This document shows, piece after piece, positions 6,092 through 10,784 of a DNA stretch of 10,784 nt. The position numbers were made by a program, and so were the translations under genes. A model generated the notes under the pieces. It saw nothing but the letters and a program-made list of their open reading frames with translations. It made no database searches and was not told where the DNA came from. Source of the DNA: Bacteroidales bacterium UBA7258 (GTDB lineage: Bacteria; Bacteroidota; Bacteroidia; Bacteroidales; UBA932); contig DKSK01000010.1 in the NCBI GenBank assembly GCA_002472565.1, positions 138,089 to 148,872 of the forward strand, in the 5' to 3' direction. Every line of letters starts with the position of its first letter. The stretch's first letter is position 1.

Positions 6092-7477
6092 ATGACAGAA
6101 CAAGAGGCTAAATACACGTCAATGACGAATGATCCGGTCGGTAAGCTGGTCTGGAGACTGGCTCTGCCTTCAATCGGAAGTATGCTCATATCAGCTGTCT
6201 ACAACCTTGTGGACACTATCTTCGTCGGAAGGCTTGACACACAGTCGACGGCAGCCCTTGGCATTGTCTTCTGCTACATGGCTATCATCCAGGCCGTTTC
6301 CTTCTTCTTCGGTCACGGCTCAGGAAACTTCATTTCACGAGCCCTCGGCCATAAAGACGTGGAAGGCGCATCAAGGATGGCCGCACATGGGTTTTTCATG
6401 GCCATTATCATCGGTTCGATGATAGCTCTAACATGTTTCGTATTCATGGAACCAGTATTGCGGTTCTTCGGTTCCACCTCTACGATCATGCCTAAGGCGA
6501 AAGAATATATGCGTTGGATCCTGGTAGGGACGCCTTTCATCGTAGGCTGTTTCGTCATGAACAACCAAATGCGTTTCCAAGGCAATTCTCTCCTGGCCCT
6601 TATCGGCATCTCAAGCGGAGCTATCCTAAATATAATCTTAGATCCTATCCTAATCTTCTGGTTCGGCCTCGGCATATCGGGTGCCGGAATAGCTACAGCC
6701 GTCAGCCAAGCCGTAAGCTTCTTCATCATGTTCAGCATGATAGGACGAAGTGGAGGACTCAAACTTCGGGTGGCGAAATTCCTCCACCCGACCGGAGATC
6801 AAGTCCGAGAGGTTTTCGCCGGCGGTCTTCCAAGCCTGGCAAGACAGGGGCTCAACAGCATCGCTACCGTATGCCTGAACCAATGCGCAGCCTCCTTCGG
6901 AGATTCAGCGGTGGCCGCATTTTCCGTTGCCGGAAGAATCATGATGGTGGCCAATGCAATTGTCATAGGCATCGGGCAAGGCTATCAACCAGTCTGCGGA
7001 TTCAACTATGGCGCAAATCTTTACGGGCGTGTCCTGAAAGCCTTCTCTTATACGGTCAAGGTCTCGACATTATATTGCTTCTGCTATGCAGTATTGGGTC
7101 TCGTTTTTGCCCCTGAAATCATCAGATTCTTTAGAGCAGAAGACATCCAGCTTGTACAGTATGGCTCTGAACTCCTTAGATATCAATGTCTTGCATTTAC
7201 CCTCCAGGGACTTTCCATGCCAGCAGGCATGCACTTCCAGACAACGAATAAAACAGTCCCGGCAGTATTGATTGCCATAGCAAGACAAGGGATTTTCTTC
7301 TTTCCCACCCTCTATCTGGGAATGCATTTAGGAGGTTTGCGTGGCGTCATGCTATCTCAGCCGATAGCAGACGTCTGCACCTTCGCCATGACAGTTCCAA
7401 TTGTCATCGCTCATACAATAAAACTCCGTTCTTGCCACACTCCTAAGTCGGGTGGCGAATTACCGCCAGCCGATTAA
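6092..7477 (+). CDS. MATE-family multidrug/cation antiporter
   Basis: A 461-residue inner-membrane exporter with about twelve hydrophobic segments in two MatE halves. Early family landmarks are LALPSIGSMLISAVYNLVDTIFVGRL (about 23-48) and ALGIVF. The later half contains LNIILDPILIF and GIGQGYQPVCGFNYGA, typical of the NorM/DinF-type fold. The drug or metabolite exported is unknown. An open frame runs upstream to 5852 through the editing gene, but ATG 6092 starts a normal family N terminus. Two palindromes are in frame. Bases 6766-6791 encode residues 226-233, in the loop joining the two halves. Bases 7448-7473 encode the last nine residues (S-G-G-E-L-P-P-A-D), with the TAA following one base later. 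The C terminus is thus repeat-derived. Confidence 0.92.
   Translation: MTEQEAKYTSMTNDPVGKLVWRLALPSIGSMLISAVYNLVDTIFVGRLDTQSTAALGIVFCYMAIIQAVSFFFGHGSGNFISRALGHKDVEGASRMAAHGFFMAIIIGSMIALTCFVFMEPVLRFFGSTSTIMPKAKEYMRWILVGTPFIVGCFVMNNQMRFQGNSLLALIGISSGAILNIILDPILIFWFGLGISGAGIATAVSQAVSFFIMFSMIGRSGGLKLRVAKFLHPTGDQVREVFAGGLPSLARQGLNSIATVCLNQCAASFGDSAVAAFSVAGRIMMVANAIVIGIGQGYQPVCGFNYGANLYGRVLKAFSYTVKVSTLYCFCYAVLGLVFAPEIIRFFRAEDIQLVQYGSELLRYQCLAFTLQGLSMPAGMHFQTTNKTVPAVLIAIARQGIFFFPTLYLGMHLGGLRGVMLSQPIADVCTFAMTVPIVIAHTIKLRSCHTPKSGGELPPAD
6766..6791. repeat. REP-like palindrome, copy 10 (inside MATE CDS)
   Basis: Left arm TCGGGTGGCG, middle AAATTC, right arm CTCCACCCGA (one mismatch). The central pair is G/C, so it is matched. 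It is translated in frame as about residues 226-233, in the loop after the sixth membrane segment. Confidence 0.88.
7448..7473. repeat. REP-like palindrome, copy 11 (MATE C terminus)
   Basis: TCGGGTGGCG, AATTAC, CGCCAGCCGA, with the G/G central mismatch. It encodes residues 453-461, and the stop codon begins two bases after the palindrome ends. Confidence 0.93.
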
Positions 7478-7485
7478 CCTCCAGA

Positions 7486-7511
7486 TCGGGTGGAGGAGTT
7501 TCGCCAGCCGA
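7486..7511. repeat. REP-like palindrome, copy 12
   Basis: TCGGGTGGAG, GAGTTT, CGCCAGCCGA. It begins 12 bases after copy 11 ends. It ends 10 bases before the TATTTTTG element upstream of msrA and so covers the position of a -33 box. Confidence 0.9.
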
Positions 7512-7521
7512 TATAATTATG

Positions 7522-7529
7522 TATTTTTG
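7522..7529 (+). promoter_or_regulatory. Possible -7 element for the msrA fusion gene
   Basis: TATTTTTG matches TAnnTTTG and lies 18 bases before ATG 7548. The -33 position, 19 bases upstream, falls in the palindrome and reads TTTC instead of TTTG. Confidence 0.5.
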
Positions 7530-7547
7530 TATGGCAAATTCCAGGAT

Positions 7548-8546
7548 ATGAAAGAAATATACCTTGCAGGTGGATGCTTTTGGGGCGTTCAGCATTATCT
7601 TGATCTCATTGGAGGCATAACCGAAACAGAAACAGGCTACGCTAATGGATCTGTAGACAATCCCTCATATTTACAAGTCTATACAGACACGACAGGTTTT
7701 GCAGAGACAGTCCATGTAGTCTTCGATGATACGATAATCTCGTTGGAGAATCTGCTTGAACTCTACTTCCTTTGCATTGACCCACTTAGTGTAAACAAAC
7801 AGGGCAACGACACCGGGACTCGCTATAGAACAGGAATTTACTATACAAGCGAGGAAGATGCAAAGACAATCATGATGGTTATGAGGCACAAGGCCGAAGA
7901 GCTCGGAGCAAAGCCGGCAGTAGAAGTTTCGCAATTGAAAAACTTCTACAAAGCCACTGAATATCATCAGAAATATCTTGAAAAAATTCCTGGGGGATAT
8001 TGTCACATCGGACTTAATACCTTCAAACTTGCCTCAGAATCGCAAAAGAGCATTAAATACATGAATGCTCGCAAACTAATAAAAGCTATTCTTGATGGTG
8101 ATCTCATCGCCGGCCTTGCGAACACATCCGCTATTCTCCATGAACAATTAGACTTCTTTTGGGTAGGCTTCTATCTCGTACGCAAGTTGGGTGGCGAAAC
8201 TTCGCCAGGCAGAGAACTCTCGCTTGGGCCATTTCAGGGCCCGGCGGCATGCACAAGAATTCGATACGGGAAAGGGGTTTGCGGTACAGCTTGGTCCCAC
8301 GGAGAGACAATCATTGTAGATGATGTCGAAAAATTCCCCGGCCATATCGCATGCAGCTCACTCTCCAGATCCGAGATTGTCGTTCCTATTATGGCGGCCA
8401 GCGAAATTTCGCCAGCCGATACACAAAATATTGTCGGAGTCTTGGATGTAGACAGTCTTGTGGTTTCCGGATTTGACTATGTCGACCAATTTTGGCTTGA
8501 AAAGTTGGCTCACACTTTGTCAAATGATCTGATCTGGCATGAATAA
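7548..8546 (+). CDS. msrA: MsrA-fRMsr fusion: peptide and free methionine sulfoxide reductase
   Basis: A 332-residue two-domain repair enzyme. Residues 1 to about 160 are MsrA, which reduces methionine-S-sulfoxide. The catalytic Cys10 is in G-G-C-F-W-G, and GYANG, TGTRYRTGIYY and EYHQKYLEK follow, with a candidate resolving Cys152 in GGYCHI. From about residue 164 a GAF-type free methionine-R-sulfoxide reductase follows, with FFWVGFYLV, LGPFQG, C235 (A-A-C-T-R-I), C245 (G-V-C-G-T-A), C269 (H-I-A-C-S-S), SEIVVPI and GVLDVDS. These three cysteines match the family's catalytic set. Joined, the domains would cover the S form in proteins and the R form of the free amino acid. The frame is open upstream to 7452, but ATG 7548 starts the MsrA family N terminus. 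Two palindromes interrupt the fRMsr domain in frame, at about residues 214-221 and 283-291, both at turns between strands. Confidence 0.93.
   Translation: MKEIYLAGGCFWGVQHYLDLIGGITETETGYANGSVDNPSYLQVYTDTTGFAETVHVVFDDTIISLENLLELYFLCIDPLSVNKQGNDTGTRYRTGIYYTSEEDAKTIMMVMRHKAEELGAKPAVEVSQLKNFYKATEYHQKYLEKIPGGYCHIGLNTFKLASESQKSIKYMNARKLIKAILDGDLIAGLANTSAILHEQLDFFWVGFYLVRKLGGETSPGRELSLGPFQGPAACTRIRYGKGVCGTAWSHGETIIVDDVEKFPGHIACSSLSRSEIVVPIMAASEISPADTQNIVGVLDVDSLVVSGFDYVDQFWLEKLAHTLSNDLIWHE
8187..8212. repeat. REP-like palindrome, copy 13 (degenerate, inside fRMsr)
   Basis: TTGGGTGGCG, AAACTT, then CGCCAGGCAG. The right arm has decayed at its last bases. It is translated as about residues 214-221 (L-G-G-E-T-S-P-G), where other fRMsr proteins have a short turn between WVGFYLV and LGPFQG. 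Confidence 0.75.
8394..8419. repeat. REP-like palindrome, copy 14 (inside fRMsr)
   Basis: The right half, AAATTT plus CGCCAGCCGA, is intact. The left arm GCGGCCAGCG has three changes. It is translated as about residues 283-291 (A-A-S-E-I-S-P-A-D), between SEIVVPI and GVLDVDS. Confidence 0.8.
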
Positions 8547-8632
8547 TTTACTTCTTGGATATGACAGCACGACCGGAATTAGTTTTCTGGGTTCCTGTGA
8601 AATTAAACTGTTGTAAGGACCGACCTTGAAGA

Positions 8633-9688
8633 TCAAGAGAAAGCTTCGTCAAGCCAAAGCAACCTGCAGATATGATACTTTGGAGCTAAAGCTTTTTTCA
8701 AGATCATTTCAGCAATTTCTATCTTTTTTTCTACTGACAAGACGAGAAACTTGGCGGTTTCTGCCTCACCAAACGAGGAAATCATTTTGAAATATGGCCT
8801 GTCATCAGGACCATCCATTAGTTCTTTGATATCATATTCATGGGCTATTGTCCTATTCATCGCCTTTAGCATCATTTCTACGCCACCAAAATATTTTCCA
8901 GCTTCTTGATAATCTATTACATTGTATTTTACTATGATGTAGTCAATGAGTTGCTGTGTCTCAGCCGGAACAAGGCCCTTGAAAAGACGTCTGAGAGTGC
9001 TATAGTTCAGATAGTTACCTAAGTCATATTCAAAGTCCACTGCCCTGACAGCGTCATGAAGACATGGACTCATCTTCGTCATAGAAAGCTTTTTCGAGAA
9101 TGGATGCCTACGCTTGGCGTATGCCATGAAATTCCATCTAGTCTCCCTTACCCGTTTACAATGCTTTTTCTCCATTTGATTGTCAGCCAAATATATAATA
9201 GATTGTCTCACATCTTTATCATCATGTTTAACAGCCCTGCCGAATCTTGGATGCCATACACTCCCATGCCTTCCTCTGTCCTTATTGAATTGCCTTGAGA
9301 AGGTAGAAAGCACCATGTCCATGAACATACTCAACTGCTTTTTGGCAGCTGGTCTGGTCAGATTGTGGACATGATTCAACATGATACTAAGCCCAAGAAT
9401 CTTTATGTCCAGCTTCTTTGCATATGTACAGAACATGGTGAAAAACACCAGCCTGTCAATGTCAGAACAGAAAACAATGTTTCCAACGCATTGACGGTTA
9501 TACGAATGTACAACCTCTCCTCCAGTCCTCATCTTCATCTGCCTTCTGTGCGACGGGTTGACTGTCGCCCCACGCCGCTTAGGCAAAGCCTCTTCCTTCC
9601 AGAAAGAAAGCCTGTCAACAACACCAATTCTTTCCATACACAATATTTTAATGTAGCAAGATGACGGCATCCAAGCACATGAATCCAT
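8633..9688 (-). CDS. IS200-like Y1 (HUH) transposase, REP-associated (RAYT) type
   Basis: A 351-residue protein with a Y1 transposase domain, which cleaves single-stranded DNA at hairpins. In numbering from 9688, residues 101-108 read S-I-M-L-N-H-V-H, giving the HUH pair H106 and H108. FSRQFNKDRGRHGSVWHPRFGRAV (130-153) matches the RAYT block usually written as FNKxxGxxGxxWQxRF. Y166 in S-I-I-Y-L-A-D-N lies where the catalytic tyrosine is expected. About 155 C-terminal residues after position 195 are helical-looking and not recognised. Three starts are possible: 9688, 9637 (M-E-R-I-G) and M51/M53 just before the domain. The first 50 residues look unlike the family. The gene converges on msrA and diverges from the nitroreductase. 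No terminal repeats of an ordinary IS flank it, as expected for domesticated RAYTs. Family-wide, RAYTs act on REP palindromes. That this one acts on the palindromes here is inference. Confidence 0.85.
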   Translation of the reverse strand: MDSCAWMPSSCYIKILCMERIGVVDRLSFWKEEALPKRRGATVNPSHRRQMKMRTGGEVVHSYNRQCVGNIVFCSDIDRLVFFTMFCTYAKKLDIKILGLSIMLNHVHNLTRPAAKKQLSMFMDMVLSTFSRQFNKDRGRHGSVWHPRFGRAVKHDDKDVRQSIIYLADNQMEKKHCKRVRETRWNFMAYAKRRHPFSKKLSMTKMSPCLHDAVRAVDFEYDLGNYLNYSTLRRLFKGLVPAETQQLIDYIIVKYNVIDYQEAGKYFGGVEMMLKAMNRTIAHEYDIKELMDGPDDRPYFKMISSFGEAETAKFLVLSVEKKIEIAEMILKKALAPKYHICRLLWLDEAFS

Positions 9689-9719
9689 TGCTATATTCTT
9701 GCCTGATAATATTTTCCAT

Positions 9720-9743
9720 AATTTCGGATGCTTGGCCGAAATT
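9720..9743. repeat. Perfect 8-bp inverted repeat upstream of the transposase gene
   Basis: AATTTCGG (9720-9727) and CCGAAATT (9736-9743) pair perfectly around an 8-base loop. There is no T-run on either side, so it is not an intrinsic terminator. It lies 32 bases upstream of the transposase ATG 9688 and could be a leader hairpin or an operator. Confidence 0.7.
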
Positions 9744-9772
9744 GTTGCAGGCTAAAGACTTACCTGCCCATG

Positions 9773-9790
9773 GCTCAAAAGAACTTGAGC
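9773..9790. repeat. 6-bp inverted repeat upstream of the transposase gene
   Basis: GCTCAA (9773-9778) pairs with TTGAGC (9785-9790) around AAGAAC. It is a short stem that may be chance. Together with 9720-9743 it would put two hairpins in the transposase leader if transcription starts near 9800. Confidence 0.4.
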
Positions 9791-9806
9791 GCCGTATCTT
9801 CCTTCG

Positions 9807-9838
9807 CAAATATGACTAATTGTCAGTAAAATTCCAAT
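9807..9838 (-). promoter_or_regulatory. Weak promoter candidate for the transposase gene
   Basis: On the minus strand ATTG (9838-9835), a 20-base spacer and CATATTTG (9814-9807) resemble the Bacteroidota promoter, with one mismatch in the -7 box. The leader to ATG 9688 would be about 110 bases. Confidence 0.3.
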
Positions 9839-9855
9839 AAGGAGATTGAGATTTT

Positions 9856-9881
9856 TTAGACGGCGGAACTCCGCCACCCGA
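9856..9881. repeat. REP-like palindrome, copy 15 (left arm decayed)
   Basis: The outer left arm is decayed (TTAGACGGCG), the middle is GAACTC and the right arm CGCCACCCGA is intact. The inner arms still pair. It ends 10 bases before the TATATTTG element of the nitroreductase gene. Confidence 0.78.
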
Positions 9882-9891
9882 AAGAATGTGC

Positions 9892-9899
9892 TATATTTG
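9892..9899 (+). promoter_or_regulatory. Possible -7 element for the nitroreductase gene
   Basis: TATATTTG is an exact TAnnTTTG match 18 bases before ATG 9918. The -33 position lies in the palindrome at 9856-9881 and has no TTTG. Confidence 0.5.
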
Positions 9900-9917
9900 T
9901 CGAAAAATATATGATAT

Positions 9918-10487
9918 ATGGCAGACAATTTTCTTGAGAGAAAGTTTGAGGAACTTGAATCGAAGAAGAAGATAATCGTCAGGCGCACAGGCATTTCCTT
10001 GGACTCTTTGCTTAAAGAGAACAGGAGCTGCAGAGGTTTCGACAATGATGTTACTATCACTCAGGATCAACTTCGGAGGATAATAGGTACAAATATGTTC
10101 ATTGCCTCGGGAATGAACCGTCAGGTTCTTCGCTTCAGGCCTGTAACTAAGTCGGAAGATTCTGACAAAGTATTGGAAGCCATCAAGATAGGAGGAGCTC
10201 TTCCTGATCTTCACCTTCCTCAAAAAGGGACTGAACCAAAAGCTTTTATCATTATCATGTCAACGGATGGCGAAGATCGGATGACCGACATTGACATGGG
10301 CATATCTTTACAAACGATGGGACTGAAGGCCGTAGAGATGGGACTCAACGTCTTGATCATAGGATCAGTGGATAGGAAAAGGCTCAAAGAAGAATTGAAT
10401 CTGCCATTGGAGCCATTGATGGTTATGGCTGTAGGTAAAGGAATAGAGAAAATCACTAGTGTCCAAAGAAAATCTTTGAACGGTTAA
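9918..10487 (+). CDS. Nitroreductase-family FMN oxidoreductase
   Basis: A 189-residue protein of the nitroreductase fold, normally an FMN-binding homodimer that reduces nitro or quinone-like compounds with NAD(P)H. Visible family blocks are N-R-S-C-R-G-F-D (35-42), the position of the FMN-phosphate-binding R-R-S-x-R motif, A-S-G-M-N-R-Q-V-L-R-F (63-73), and D-I-D-M-G-I-S-L-Q-T-M-G-L-K-A-V-E-M-G (124-142). A charged helical extension of about 30 residues precedes the domain. The length is at the short end of the family but no core block is missing. The real substrate is unknown. It probably has its own promoter (9892-9899). Its TAA overlaps the TAA of the convergent transposase remnant in the tetranucleotide TTAA (10484-10487). 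Confidence 0.88.
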   Translation: MADNFLERKFEELESKKKIIVRRTGISLDSLLKENRSCRGFDNDVTITQDQLRRIIGTNMFIASGMNRQVLRFRPVTKSEDSDKVLEAIKIGGALPDLHLPQKGTEPKAFIIIMSTDGEDRMTDIDMGISLQTMGLKAVEMGLNVLIIGSVDRKRLKEELNLPLEPLMVMAVGKGIEKITSVQRKSLNG

Positions 10488-10784
10488 TATTTAAAAGCAA
10501 ACTCCAGTTGAACAGGTTGATCAAATACATCCGGCAGTTTTTCGGGGCCATTGAAAAGGTCTCTGATTGGAGTCTTGTCTGTCAGGACTCTGCTCACAAC
10601 TCTCAAGACATTGAAGGTCGTCCTCTTGAGTTCGCAGTCGTGCTCGACAATGGCTACCAGGCAGTATGTGATAACCGCAACATAGATTTGTATCCTAACA
10701 GCGTTCTCGGTGTTTCCCCAGAAGGATGTCACTCTGAGATGCTGCTTTATCCATCTGAAAAAGTTATGTAAAGCTTCTCATAAC
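10484..10784 (-). pseudogene. IS4-family transposase, broken 3' fragment
   Basis: The minus strand encodes the C-terminal end of an IS4-type (DDE) transposase. F-F-R-W-I-K-Q-H-L-R is followed by S-F-W-G-N-T-E-N-A-V-R-I-Q-I-Y and I-T-Y-C-L-V-A-I-V, then L-T-D-K-T-P-I-R-D-L-F, all typical of that family's tail. In intact members the catalytic Glu stands shortly before F-F-x-W-I-K. Here that position is His (L-H-N-F-F), and an in-frame TGA occurs at 10778-10780. The fragment is therefore probably dead, or frameshifted just at the window edge. The window ends seven bases into the preceding sequence. The reading frame stops inside the nitroreductase stop codon, so the IS end that should follow the gene is missing or trimmed. 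Confidence 0.75.

Noticed and set aside
7452..7547. N-terminal extension of the msrA frame
   Set aside because: It consists of two palindromes and the promoter-like TATTTTTG. MsrA normally starts right before the GCFWG motif, as from ATG 7548.
10508..10771. Plus-strand 87-codon open frame
   Set aside because: It is the antisense of the clearly recognisable IS4-family transposase tail and resembles no protein.

Overview
The window looks like a chromosomal segment of a member of the Bacteroidales (phylum Bacteroidota) with moderate GC. Three things point there. Promoter-like sites match the Bacteroidota TTTG / TAnnTTTG pattern, the clearest being at 222-252. Genes mostly lack Shine-Dalgarno sequences. 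The protein set is typical of the group: a ProX-type prolyl-tRNA editing protein, a MATE pump, a short nitroreductase and an IS4-type transposase tail. I cannot name a genus from the sequence.

Layout. A palindrome and a tRNA-Ser(CGA) gene (80-166) open the window. A PrsW-family membrane protease (275-1027, +) converges on a DMT/EamA transporter (1029-1991, -). A divergent promoter region at about 2050-2110 then starts a run of six plus-strand genes: an Fe-S/FAD oxidoreductase of the GltD/PreT type, a lactonase-family lipoprotein, a membrane-anchored alpha/beta hydrolase, a ProX-type aminoacyl-tRNA editing protein, a MATE exporter, and an MsrA-fRMsr fusion for methionine sulfoxide repair. A minus-strand IS200-like (Y1, HUH) transposase of the REP-associated (RAYT) type lies at 8633-9688. 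A nitroreductase-family gene (9918-10487, +) follows, convergent with the broken 3' end of an IS4-family transposase at the window edge.

The main signal is a dispersed 26-bp imperfect palindrome: left arm TCGGSTGGCG, six variable bases, right arm CGCCASCCGA (S = C or G). I count about 15 full or decayed copies. They occur between genes (1-22, 1998, a three-copy tandem array at 5363-5480, 6040, 7486, 9856) and also inside reading frames (1939, 3348, 3811, 6766, 7448, 8187, 8394). The intragenic copies are read through in frame. They encode a lipoprotein N-terminal segment, a beta-propeller loop, a central MATE loop, the last nine residues of the MATE protein, two loops of the fRMsr domain and an N-terminal tail of the EamA protein.

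An IS200-like REP transposase in the middle of this palindrome field suggests a REP/RAYT system in Bacteroidota, with in-frame gene invasion recalling the Rickettsia palindromic elements. The link between palindrome and transposase is inference from co-occurrence and from the HUH/Y1 family's known hairpin recognition. Nothing in the window proves mobility.

Functionally, the genes mix redox and repair (methionine sulfoxide reductases, nitroreductase, Fe-S flavoprotein), export (MATE, EamA), translation quality control (ProX editing) and envelope-associated hydrolases. The six plus-strand genes are tightly packed or separated only by palindromes, so cotranscription of at least 2117-5355 is likely. 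A separate promoter-like site precedes msrA.
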